A stretch of 5,629 nt of DNA, from positions 242 through 5,870 of the forward strand of contig DLFY01000271.1 in NCBI GenBank assembly GCA_002482415.1, given 5' to 3'. Made by a program: the position numbers and the translations under genes. The notes beneath the pieces are model-generated. The model made no database searches and had not been told where the DNA came from. It saw only the letters and a list, made by a program, of their open reading frames with translations. Positions within the stretch are counted from its first letter, which is position 1. Every line of letters starts with the position of its first letter. Source of the stretch: Phycisphaerales bacterium UBA7708. GTDB lineage: Bacteria; Planctomycetota; Phycisphaerae; Sedimentisphaerales; Anaerohalosphaeraceae. Below are positions 1-5,613 of this stretch, piece by piece.

Positions 1-1
1 G

Positions 2-1072
2 CGATTGATCGCCTTGCCCGGCGAGACGGTTCAGTTGATCGATGGCGATGTGTTCATCAACGGCCAGATTCAGCGCAAGCCTGCCAAAGTCCAGCAGGAA
101 CTGTGGATGCCGATTTATGATAACGATTACCAGCCGTTTGGCGCAGCCGCCGGGCCAGCCGGTCAGGCTGCTGCCGCGGATGCACTCAATCGGACATGGC
201 GGCAGCCCTTTGAAAACGAGCCGAATACCGACAGCCGATGGAACCTGAATGCCGATGGCCCGACGGTGTTTTGTCTCAATGAGGATGACACGCGGGATCA
301 CTGGCTGCTGTATAACAGCGACGTCGGCAATGATTTCCATTCAACCTATGCCTATAACAGTGACATGCTGCGGCGCGGACAGCCTGTCTGCAGCGACCTG
401 ATGATGCGGTTTTATGTGCGCCCCGAAACCAGCGGCTGCGTCGGGGCATCGCTCGAAAAACACGGCGTGCATTATATTGGCCGTGTCGATTTTGCCGGCA
501 CGCTCATCCTCCAGCGGCGGCAGGGCGACCGGACCGACGACCTGGCCCGCATGCCGATGCGCCCGGCCTCGGATAACCGGCTGGCGGTCTTTGAATTCGC
601 CAACGTGGACCATCGATTAGTGCTGCGGTATGGCGAAAATCGACTCAGTTTCGACCTGCCGGTCAGGCCGGCACCCAAACGCAAGTCGTCTCCTCAGCCG
701 CAGGTCCGCCTCCTCGGTCGAGGACAGATACAGGTCAGCCATCTGGGATTATTTCGAGATACCTACTATATCTCCCAGGCGACGCTGCGAGCCAATGAGG
801 AAGACCCGTTCAAGCTGGAAGATGAAGAATTTTTTGTCTGCGGCGACAACAGCCCCAACAGCCTCGATGCCCGTCTCTGGTCGGAAGAAGGCAAAGGCAT
901 TACCAACCAGCCGGCCTACCGCATGGGTATCGTGCCGATGGAGTATATGATGGGCAAGGCGTTTCTGGTCTATTGGTCGGATGCCTACAGCCCGATGCCC
1001 AATATGCTGCCGGTGATTCCCAACATTGACCGGATCAAAGTCGTCTTCGGCGGCTCAGACGAGGTCTATTAA
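2..1072 (+). CDS. lepB: Type I signal peptidase, 3' part, with very large insert
   Basis: Signal peptidase I is a membrane-anchored serine/lysine protease that removes signal peptides from exported proteins. The gene enters from the left edge in frame at base 2 (CGA, Arg), followed by LIALPGE, the conserved box after the catalytic lysine (KRxxALPG in the family). Base 1 is G, compatible with a Lys AAG codon just outside the window. The TTG at 5 is therefore an internal Leu, not a start. The second signature, GDNSPNSLDAR (about residues 280-290 counted from base 5; family GDNxxNSxDSR), is followed by a short C-terminal stretch and a TAA stop. About 270 residues separate the two boxes, against roughly 130 in E. 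coli LepB. The insert is rich in predicted beta strands and aromatics and could be an embedded beta-sandwich domain (inference). The N-terminal membrane segment and catalytic Ser lie upstream of the window. Family assignment is secure; the exact symbol is by family only. Confidence 0.9.
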   Translation, partial: RLIALPGETVQLIDGDVFINGQIQRKPAKVQQELWMPIYDNDYQPFGAAAGPAGQAAAADALNRTWRQPFENEPNTDSRWNLNADGPTVFCLNEDDTRDHWLLYNSDVGNDFHSTYAYNSDMLRRGQPVCSDLMMRFYVRPETSGCVGASLEKHGVHYIGRVDFAGTLILQRRQGDRTDDLARMPMRPASDNRLAVFEFANVDHRLVLRYGENRLSFDLPVRPAPKRKSSPQPQVRLLGRGQIQVSHLGLFRDTYYISQATLRANEEDPFKLEDEEFFVCGDNSPNSLDARLWSEEGKGITNQPAYRMGIVPMEYMMGKAFLVYWSDAYSPMPNMLPVIPNIDRIKVVFGGSDEVY

Positions 1073-1104
1073 GGCTTGAATCAGGGTTTGATTGGCCTTG
1101 TTTT
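1071..1104 (+). terminator. Possible weak terminator after the signal peptidase gene
   Basis: An interrupted hairpin starts inside the TAA stop of the peptidase gene: AAGGC (1071-1075) pairs with GCCTT (1095-1099), and AATCA (1079-1083) with TGATT (1089-1093), leaving a 5-base loop. A short T run (1101-1104) follows on the + strand. The element overlaps the last codons of the convergent transporter gene. The stem is broken and the T run short, so this is a weak call. On the - strand no T run follows. Confidence 0.3.
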
Positions 1105-2283
1105 GAGTGTCAATTTCAGGAGAACAGCAATTACCAGTCCGACTATCAGCATGGCTGAAAAAATCGTAAAAATGTGCTGATATGAGCCGGTTGACTGGCG
1201 AATTCGGGATATTAAAATCGGTCCGGCAATACCCGCCGCGGACCAGGCAGTCAGAATAAATCCCAGAATGGCAGAGACATATTTTGCACCAAAAATGTCG
1301 GTGATGAACGCCGGCATGGAGGCAAAACCCCCGCCATAACAGGTTATAATCAGGCATAACAGAATCTGCAGCGGTACCGGCTGGTCCAGATGACTAATAA
1401 TCATAAACGCCGCCAGTTGAATGATGAAAAATACAATCCACACGGCGGGCCGTCCGATAACATCCGACAGGCTTGACCATCCAAATCGCCCCAGCCCGTT
1501 GAATAAGCCCAGAATCGCAACCAGAGTTGCCGCCGCTTCGGGTGACAACCCGGCAATATCCTGTGTCATGGGGGAAGCGACGGAAATGACGGCGATGCCG
1601 CAGGTGATATTGATGAAAAACATCACCCACAGGCAGTAAAACGGAACCGTTTTAATAGCCTGGCCGGGCGTCAGCGAAATCATCTCCTCCGAACCGCGGC
1701 CGGATGCCGGACAGAAGGACTCAGGCGGCGGGGCCAGATACAGGGCGGATGCGACAATCAGGATGCAGTAAAATCCGGCAAAACTGTAAAACACCGCAGA
1801 AATGCCCAGATGCTCCAGAATGGCCGGGGCGATGAGTCGGAAAATAACCGAAGCAAAACCGAATCCCATGATAGCGATACCTGTGGCAAGGCCTTTTTTG
1901 TCCGGAAACCACTTTATCAGGGTTGAAATCGGGGTGATATAGCCAATTCCAATCCCTATCCCGCCCAGGACGCCATAGCCCAGGTAAAGCAGCCCCAGAT
2001 GGCCGAGCTTGCAGGCCAGCGCCGACAACAATAAGCCTGAACAGAACAGCACCGCCGCGGTAATGCCTGCTTTTCGCGGCCCATAGAATTCCACAAAACG
2101 GCCAAGAAACGCGGCCGATAAGCCCAGAAAGAAAATAGCGATGCTGAATGTCAGATTGACCTGTTCAAGGGCCCATCCATAATCCGCCATCATCGGCCTG
2201 GTAAAGATGCTCCAGGCGTAAACCGAGCCGATGGAAATATGGATTCCTACAGCACTTGCGGCAATCAGCCAGCGATTTTTCAT
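1081..2283 (-). CDS. MFS transporter, OFA (oxalate/formate antiporter) type
   Basis: A 400-residue inner-membrane carrier with about 12 hydrophobic segments. The OFA subfamily is recognised from several motifs: an N-terminus reading NRWLIAASAVGIHISIGSVY; the cytoplasmic loop GRFVEFYGPRK (61-71, MFS motif A variant); TPISTLIKWFPDKKG (117-131) followed by a GIAIMGFG segment; GRFGWSSLSDVIGR (265-278); and YGGGFASMPAFITDIFG (316-332) followed by LTAWSAAGIAGP. Characterised relatives exchange or take up small carboxylates such as oxalate, formate or lactate; the substrate here cannot be read from sequence. Length is normal and all expected segments are present, so the gene looks intact. The start ATG (2283-2281) is supported by AGGA ten bases upstream and by the conserved N-terminus beginning right there. 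It is transcribed alone, convergent with the signal peptidase gene and divergent from tRNA-Leu. No metabolic partner gene is visible beside it. Confidence 0.93.
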   Translation of the reverse strand: MKNRWLIAASAVGIHISIGSVYAWSIFTRPMMADYGWALEQVNLTFSIAIFFLGLSAAFLGRFVEFYGPRKAGITAAVLFCSGLLLSALACKLGHLGLLYLGYGVLGGIGIGIGYITPISTLIKWFPDKKGLATGIAIMGFGFASVIFRLIAPAILEHLGISAVFYSFAGFYCILIVASALYLAPPPESFCPASGRGSEEMISLTPGQAIKTVPFYCLWVMFFINITCGIAVISVASPMTQDIAGLSPEAAATLVAILGLFNGLGRFGWSSLSDVIGRPAVWIVFFIIQLAAFMIISHLDQPVPLQILLCLIITCYGGGFASMPAFITDIFGAKYVSAILGFILTAWSAAGIAGPILISRIRQSTGSYQHIFTIFSAMLIVGLVIAVLLKLTLKTRPIKP

Positions 2284-2319
2284 AGTGTAATAATCCTGTG
2301 CACGCGTTAATTTGTGGAC

Positions 2320-2348
2320 ATGATAACTCTTTTGATTCGGCAGGACAA
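2320..2348 (-). promoter_or_regulatory. Sigma-70-type promoter for the transporter gene
   Basis: Read on the - strand, TTGTCC (2348-2343) and TATCAT (2325-2320) are separated by 17 bases, matching housekeeping -35/-10 consensus at four and five of six positions. Transcription would begin near 2313, giving a leader of about 30 bases before the ATG at 2283. Spacing and position fit well; there is no experimental support. Confidence 0.55.
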
Positions 2349-2389
2349 GGCACTGAATCCACTGTTTTTGTTCTAATTTAGCTGATTTA

Positions 2390-2406
2390 TGCCGGTTTAC
2401 ACGGCA
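2390..2406. repeat. Short perfect hairpin between divergent promoters
   Basis: TGCCG (2390-2394) and CGGCA (2402-2406) form a perfect 5-bp inverted repeat with a 7-base loop. It lies 17 bases upstream of the tRNA -35 box and about 40 bases behind the transporter -35 box. It is followed by ATTTTC on the + strand, but no gene upstream on that strand needs a terminator. It could be an operator or chance. Confidence 0.3.
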
Positions 2407-2423
2407 ATTTTCGATAAAAACAC

Positions 2424-2451
2424 TTGACGACCGGCACGAAGTCGCTATGAT
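2424..2451 (+). promoter_or_regulatory. Strong sigma-70-type promoter for tRNA-Leu
   Basis: TTGACG (2424-2429) and TATGAT (2446-2451) with a 16-base spacer match the housekeeping consensus at five of six positions each. The predicted start near 2458 lies about six bases before the mature tRNA 5' end, so the precursor would have only a very short leader for RNase P to remove. Confidence 0.8.
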
Positions 2452-2463
2452 AGCCTTTCCTTT

Positions 2464-2549
2464 GCGGATGTGGCGGAATTGGCAGACGCGCAGGCTTCAG
2501 GTGCCTGTGGGCTTAAATGCTCGTGGAGGTTCAACTCCTCTCATCCGCA
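2464..2549 (+). tRNA. tRNA-Leu(CAG)
   Basis: A complete 86-nt class II tRNA. The acceptor stem GCGGATG (2464-2470) pairs perfectly with CATCCGC (2542-2548), and A2549 is the discriminator base normal for leucine tRNAs. The D region is TGGCGGAATTGGCAGACGC. The anticodon stem CAGGC (2491-2495)/GCCTG (2503-2507) closes the seven-base loop TTCAGGT with anticodon CAG at 2498-2500, which reads CUG. A long variable arm follows (GGGC and GCTC pairing round 2510-2522), as expected for Leu. The T arm carries TTCAACT in place of the commoner TTCRANT loop and closes with one G-T pair. The 3' CCA is not encoded (ATTCC follows), so a CCA-adding enzyme is needed. It is a single tRNA gene with its own promoter. 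Confidence 0.97.
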
Positions 2550-2553
2550 TTCC

Positions 2554-2560
2554 TTTTTTT
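2554..2560 (+). terminator. T-tract ending the tRNA-Leu transcript (tentative)
   Basis: Seven consecutive T residues lie five bases beyond the tRNA 3' end. No separate GC-rich hairpin precedes them; the stable folded tRNA itself (T arm and acceptor stem) could act as the terminator stem. Read-through into the membrane-protein gene at 2665 cannot be excluded, because no clear promoter was found in 2561-2664. Confidence 0.35.
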
Positions 2561-2664
2561 AGCCAAGAAGAAGGTTTTTCAGCATTTTTCAAAAGTTTCC
2601 CATGCTTCTGTTGGATGGGGGCTCAATTAACTGTGAAGCAAAATGAGTAGGGGATTTGTAAATA

Positions 2665-3153
2665 ATGGGAACGGTGTTGCATTATTTTTTCTTAACGGCC
2701 ATGGCGCTGGGCTTCCTGTGTTTTGCATTATCGTTTACGAAATCACTATTTGCCAATATGTGCGGTCGTATGGTTGTGGCATCGATAGCTTTTATCTTAT
2801 CTTCCCAGTTGGGTTTTGGGCTGCTTTTTGCTGCCGGGATGGGACATGCGTTCAGCCCTAATGGTGCAGTGACGGCCAAAGACCAATTGTTCACATTTCT
2901 GATGGGCGCCATGATGCTTTATTTTATTGTTACAGGTCTTGGAATTTTGCTGGTCAAGCTCAGCGCAGAATTTGAAAAAATCATCTTTATGATTCATTTT
3001 GTGGGGCTTCCCGGTTTACTCATCCTGGCCTCTCTGTTCATTGACGTACACTATTCAATCCTGTCAACGTTTGGTGTTCCGGCTTTTTGCTATGTGATGT
3101 TGTGGTTCCGTATTTATGAAACATGCAAAACCCTCAAGAGAATGAAACAATAA
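2665..3153 (+). CDS. Small polytopic membrane protein, unrecognised
   Basis: A 162-residue, strongly hydrophobic protein with about five likely membrane helices (roughly 4-24, 36-58, 77-98, 106-126, 130-150). The C-terminal tail is short and basic (KTLKRMKQ), which suggests a cytoplasmic C-terminus. No family motif is recognised and no function is proposed. The start at 2665 is supported by AGGGGA (2649-2654) ten bases upstream and by hydrophobic sequence beginning at once. An overlapping frame starting at 2643 is a shadow that lacks this ribosome site. The gene is AT-richer than the transporter and the activator gene, like the next gene 30 bases downstream, with which it is probably co-transcribed. 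The 104 bases before it show no convincing promoter, so tRNA read-through or an atypical promoter is possible. Its reality as a gene is likely; its identity is unknown. Confidence 0.78.
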   Translation: MGTVLHYFFLTAMALGFLCFALSFTKSLFANMCGRMVVASIAFILSSQLGFGLLFAAGMGHAFSPNGAVTAKDQLFTFLMGAMMLYFIVTGLGILLVKLSAEFEKIIFMIHFVGLPGLLILASLFIDVHYSILSTFGVPAFCYVMLWFRIYETCKTLKRMKQ

Positions 3154-3167
3154 AATCCAATTCACTT

Positions 3168-3174
3168 GGTGGGG
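3168..3174 (+). promoter_or_regulatory. Ribosome binding site setting the start at 3184
   Basis: GGTGGGG lies nine bases before the ATG at 3184. The longer frame that opens with TTG at 3166 or GTG at 3169 would begin on or inside this purine-rich site and has none of its own, so the ATG is the better start. Confidence 0.6.
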
Positions 3175-3183
3175 CGATCAGGT

Positions 3184-3777
3184 ATGCGTAATAAAATAAA
3201 AACAATTTCGAATACCCTGCATCACATCACAATATTTCTTCTTGTTGTTGTACTGATTTGGATACTGTGTTCAATATTTGGGGGATATTCATATTATCGC
3301 TTTTTTTCAATCTTCCTGCTGGTCTTTTCGATAATAGGATTATTGTTTCAGACCATTAATATAACAACTAATAGGGATAGCAAAAAATTATCTTTATTTT
3401 TTAGGGCTGTTTCGATTCTGTTGTTAATTGGCGGCTCCTGCCTGTATAACGCATCGCCGCGTTTTATCATGTCTTTTTGGGAAAATTATCGAATCCCCAA
3501 TGCATCTCTCATTTATTGTTATGACAACCAGCATATATTGTCTGGTGATGGTGATCGATATGCGATTTTTCAAACGACGGCAAAGGATATTAACGAATTA
3601 ACCGGCCCCCTGAGACTTTTCGATGAAAAAAGGGACTGGACTTTTGGGGGGTATTATTTGAAATTTTCGCCTGAGAAATTCAAACACTGCATGGTCTCTG
3701 AAAAGTTAGGTCCGGAATATATGTTCGAATTCGACGGCAAGAAAGTCCTCGTGCATATTTGGAAACCCTGTATGTAG
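3184..3777 (+). CDS. Membrane-anchored protein, three N-terminal helices, unrecognised
   Basis: A 197-residue protein from the ATG at 3184. The first ~90 residues hold three likely membrane helices (about 14-34, 38-58 and 72-88), and residues ~90-197 form a soluble domain with mixed charged and aromatic sequence. The soluble part contains three cysteines (C112, C169, C196) and ends KPCM. No catalytic or binding motif is recognised. With three helices and a short basic N-terminus (MRNKIK), the soluble domain would by the positive-inside rule lie outside the cytoplasmic membrane (inference). The gene follows the 2665-3153 gene by 30 bases in the same direction, so the two probably form one unit. 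Like its partner it is AT-rich. A T6 run (3780-3785) follows the stop but lacks a clear stem. The convergent activator gene ends only 17 bases away. Function unknown. Confidence 0.75.
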   Translation: MRNKIKTISNTLHHITIFLLVVVLIWILCSIFGGYSYYRFFSIFLLVFSIIGLLFQTINITTNRDSKKLSLFFRAVSILLLIGGSCLYNASPRFIMSFWENYRIPNASLIYCYDNQHILSGDGDRYAIFQTTAKDINELTGPLRLFDEKRDWTFGGYYLKFSPEKFKHCMVSEKLGPEYMFEFDGKKVLVHIWKPCM

Positions 3778-3794
3778 TCTTTTTTCTCAGCCAC

Positions 3795-5282
3795 TCACTT
3801 CTGCTCAATCCGCTTTTTGGCGGTGCGCCAGTCGATGCCCGTGATTCGTGCGACATCCTGATACGAGGGATATTTCGTATACAGCCATTGACAATACTGG
3901 TTCAGCAGCTCGTCCGCTGAATAATTCGCCTGCTGCACACCATTCAGGAATTCCTGAATCTGTGTCGTCGGCCTGGGCACCTGCGGCTGGTAGTCTTCCT
4001 TAAGAATGACCCGGCGGATACACTGGGCCAGCTCGCGGACATTGCCCGGCCACGGGTAGTCCTTGCCCAGCCGTTTCTGAATCACATCCAGCACCTTTTC
4101 CGACAATTCCGGGATATCTTGCCCCGTAATCAGCACACTGAAATGCTCGACCAGCTCAGTCAGTTCGTCCGGATTTTCCTCAATCCGCTGGGCCAGGCTG
4201 GGCATCTGGATGCAGTCGGCACAAAGCCGATAATAAAAATCCTCGCGAAATGCCCCCGTGCGTCTCAGTTCTTCAGTCGGCCGATTGGTCGCCGCCACGA
4301 CACGCCCAAAAAACCGCCTCGGTTTGTGGCTGCCGACCGGCGTAAACGTCCGTTCTTCAAGCACTTTCAAGAGTTTGACCTGGACCTGGGGGGCCACTTC
4401 ACTGATTTCGTCGAGAAAAATCGTTCCATGCGGCCTGCACAAACCGAATAATCCATCGTGATCCGTGACCGCCCCGGTAAATGCCCCGCGCGTATGCCCG
4501 AACAGCTCGCTTTCCAGCAGGGTCGGTGCGTACTGGCTGAGGTTGGCGGCAACAAACAGATTCGTAAAGCTGTACTGAAAGGCATTGGCCGCCGTATCAA
4601 AGGGAATCCAGCCGCTTTTGCCGATGGCCGCCGCGGCCGCCCCTTTGCCCGAGCCGGTAGGGCCTTCAATCAGCGTCGCAAAATCCTCCATTTTGTCCCA
4701 GAGATACTGCTCATACCCGCGGATATCCTGCGTGAAGATATTATTCCATAAGTCCATACGCAGCTTGCGCATACAGGCACTGCGTCCGACCAGGCCCTGG
4801 TTAATGAAATAAAACGCCCGCCGGATCTGGTAAAACAGGGCAAATGAGCGGGCCAGTTGCGCCGGCGTGAATCCCCGCGCCGCAAGATGCTCAAACGTCC
4901 TGGCGGCAAACGGTACCGGCAGCGACTTGTCCGGATTTTTTTCCTGTTTGCGGATAAGGGTGTCAAAATCCAGAGCAAATCGATGAAATACCTCGAATAA
5001 AAAGACATACTTCATCAATTCCCGATCTTCCGGATTAAAATGGTCGATGGAGGCGGGTTGCCCGGGAATCTGGTGGTCCAGCTCGGCCAGCTTGCTGTGG
5101 ACCTTATGAATCACCGCCGGCACAATCTGCGGCCACGACAATCCTTTCGTGTCGCTTTCGGCCAGCCCTGCAATCTGTCGGTCAAGACTTTCTCGCTTCT
5201 CGCTGAACGGATTGGTATAGGACGCATCTGCGATCGTCTGAAAAAATACGCGGTCGGCCTGGGGTATTTTGATTAGCTTCAT
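3795..5282 (-). CDS. Sigma-54-dependent transcriptional activator with unusual N-terminal domain
   Basis: A 495-residue enhancer-binding protein that would use ATP to open sigma-54 RNA polymerase promoters. The AAA+ core (about 170-428) is complete: Walker A GPTGSGKG (207-214), ESELFGH then GAFTGA (266-271, the sigma-54 contact loop), Walker B GTIFLDE (286-292), sensor I AATNRP (330-335), arginine-finger region FREDFYYRL (345-353) and sensor II WPGNVREL (411-418). About 15-20 extra residues sit between Walker A and ESELFGH. The C-terminus carries a helix-turn-helix, YQDVARITGIDWRTAKK (474-490). The first ~170 residues look all-helical and show no receiver Asp pattern, PAS, GAF or other familiar sensor, so the signal is unknown. 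From memory, activators with this N-terminus and a GKG-ending Walker A recur in planctomycetes and other large-genome bacteria; this was not checked. The start ATG has only a weak GGA about 14 bases upstream. It is a lone gene, divergent from the operon at 5470, its likeliest target. Confidence 0.96.
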   Translation of the reverse strand: MKLIKIPQADRVFFQTIADASYTNPFSEKRESLDRQIAGLAESDTKGLSWPQIVPAVIHKVHSKLAELDHQIPGQPASIDHFNPEDRELMKYVFLFEVFHRFALDFDTLIRKQEKNPDKSLPVPFAARTFEHLAARGFTPAQLARSFALFYQIRRAFYFINQGLVGRSACMRKLRMDLWNNIFTQDIRGYEQYLWDKMEDFATLIEGPTGSGKGAAAAAIGKSGWIPFDTAANAFQYSFTNLFVAANLSQYAPTLLESELFGHTRGAFTGAVTDHDGLFGLCRPHGTIFLDEISEVAPQVQVKLLKVLEERTFTPVGSHKPRRFFGRVVAATNRPTEELRRTGAFREDFYYRLCADCIQMPSLAQRIEENPDELTELVEHFSVLITGQDIPELSEKVLDVIQKRLGKDYPWPGNVRELAQCIRRVILKEDYQPQVPRPTTQIQEFLNGVQQANYSADELLNQYCQWLYTKYPSYQDVARITGIDWRTAKKRIEQK

Positions 5283-5295
5283 ACATAAAATGTAT
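5281..5295. repeat. Inverted repeat over the activator start codon
   Basis: ATACAT (5281-5286) and ATGTAT (5290-5295) form a perfect 6-bp inverted repeat with a 3-base spacer, overlapping the activator's start codon and its ribosome-binding region. It could be an autoregulatory operator or an RNA hairpin limiting translation. The sequence is AT-rich, so chance remains possible. Confidence 0.35.
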
Positions 5296-5317
5296 ATCCA
5301 GTATTCAAAAAATGCAA

Positions 5318-5368
5318 CTGAAAATTTGCTTTTCAGGCAATCTTGCAGATGGGATATTTTGCAAATAT
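5318..5368. promoter_or_regulatory. Cluster of TTGC-centred inverted repeats, candidate activator binding sites
   Basis: Three perfect inverted repeats follow one another: CTGAAAA-TTTGC-TTTTCAG (5318-5336), ATCT-TGC-AGAT (5340-5350) and ATATTT-TGC-AAATAT (5354-5368). Their centres are 18 and 16 bases apart and each has TTGC or TTTGC at the middle. They lie about 70-100 bases upstream of the transcription start predicted from the -24/-12 element, where enhancer-type sites of sigma-54 activators are usually found. The first could also fold as an RNA hairpin. Binding by the adjacent activator is an inference from position and symmetry. Confidence 0.45.
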
Positions 5369-5374
5369 TTGATA
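5362..5374 (-). promoter_or_regulatory. IHF-consensus site
   Basis: Read on the - strand the 13 bases fit WATCAANNNNTTR, the E. coli IHF consensus, at every constrained position (TATCAA, four bases, TTG). It lies between the inverted-repeat cluster and the -24/-12-like element, where IHF bends DNA at many sigma-54 promoters. It overlaps the last repeat and a weak sigma-70-like pair for the activator gene (TTGAAT 5397-5392, TATCAA 5374-5369, 17-base spacer). Whether this organism has an IHF of the same specificity is unknown. Confidence 0.4.
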
Positions 5375-5401
5375 TTAATAGAGTTATGTGAATTCAAGCT
5401 G

Positions 5402-5418
5402 CTGGCACATGGTTTGAC
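5402..5418 (+). promoter_or_regulatory. Candidate sigma-54 promoter (-24/-12) for the small-ORF operon
   Basis: CTGGCACA, four bases, then TTGAC resembles the sigma-54 consensus YTGGCACG-N4-TTGCW. The -24 half TGGCAC (5403-5408) is perfect and the spacing is right, with GG at 5404-5405 and the -12 pair at 5416-5417. The -12 pair is GA instead of the nearly invariant GC, a real weakness. Transcription would start near 5429, about 40 bases before the ATG at 5470. TTGACT (5414-5419) could instead be a sigma-70 -35 box, but no good -10 box lies at the proper distance. Confidence 0.5.
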
Positions 5419-5469
5419 TAACATATTTACCATAGAAATGAATCAAGTAAATTAACAAGAAGACGGGAA

Positions 5470-5613
5470 ATGGACCTAATAATTCCTAAATTTGCGGTAT
5501 TATCGGAGTTGCATCTGGAAGTTTTGGATGCAGTTTTGTATGATATCGCCAGTATTAAGACCAGACAGAACTTTGTGAACGCATTAATGAGGTCTTTGGA
5601 AGGTGCCTTATGA
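5470..5613 (+). CDS. 47-residue small ORF, first gene of a cut-off operon
   Basis: A short frame from ATG 5470 to TGA 5611-5613 encodes a 47-residue protein with an amphipathic helical look from about residue 10 onward (LSELHLEVLDAVLYD, then QNFVNALMRSLEG). It has no cysteines, no membrane segment and no recognised motif. Its stop overlaps the next start as ATGA, a layout typical of translational coupling, which is the main evidence that it is real. The ribosome site is weak: AAGAAGA (5457-5463) or GGGA too close to the ATG. No earlier ATG, GTG or TTG exists in frame back to the stop at 5419. It sits about 40 bases downstream of the start predicted from the sigma-54-like element. It may be a regulator, antitoxin-like partner or leader peptide for the next gene; none of these can be chosen. 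An antisense frame on the other strand lacks comparable signals. Confidence 0.55.
   Translation: MDLIIPKFAVLSELHLEVLDAVLYDIASIKTRQNFVNALMRSLEGAL
5598..5603 (+). promoter_or_regulatory. Ribosome binding site for the gene at 5610
   Basis: GGAAGG lies six bases before the ATG at 5610, inside the coding sequence of the small ORF. It is the best ribosome site in the right-hand region and marks 5610 as a genuine start, with ribosomes finishing the small ORF delivered to it. Confidence 0.6.

Noticed and set aside
5..7. TTG as the start of the signal peptidase gene
   Set aside because: It lies within the conserved KRxxALPG box; the frame is open to the window edge and the protein needs its upstream membrane anchor and catalytic Ser.
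2431..2446. CGGCACG followed by CGCT upstream of tRNA-Leu, resembling a sigma-54 promoter
   Set aside because: The GG to GC spacing is nine, not ten, the TGG is CGG, and a near-consensus sigma-70 promoter occupies the same bases.
2447..2650. A 67-codon + strand frame across the tRNA
   Set aside because: It runs through the tRNA-Leu gene and its promoter; the tRNA explains the sequence.
3166..3183. TTG or GTG starts extending the second membrane protein by up to six residues
   Set aside because: These starts fall on the purine-rich ribosome site that serves the ATG at 3184 and have none of their own.
2464..3800. Genomic island with a duplicated tRNA 3' end
   Set aside because: No convincing copy of the tRNA-Leu 3' end, integrase or transposase was seen in the window; a TCAATCCGCT near 3805 is too weak a match and is coding sequence.
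5350..5363. TGGG followed by TTTTGCA as a second -24/-12 candidate
   Set aside because: The GG to GC distance is only 7-8 bases, too short for sigma-54.
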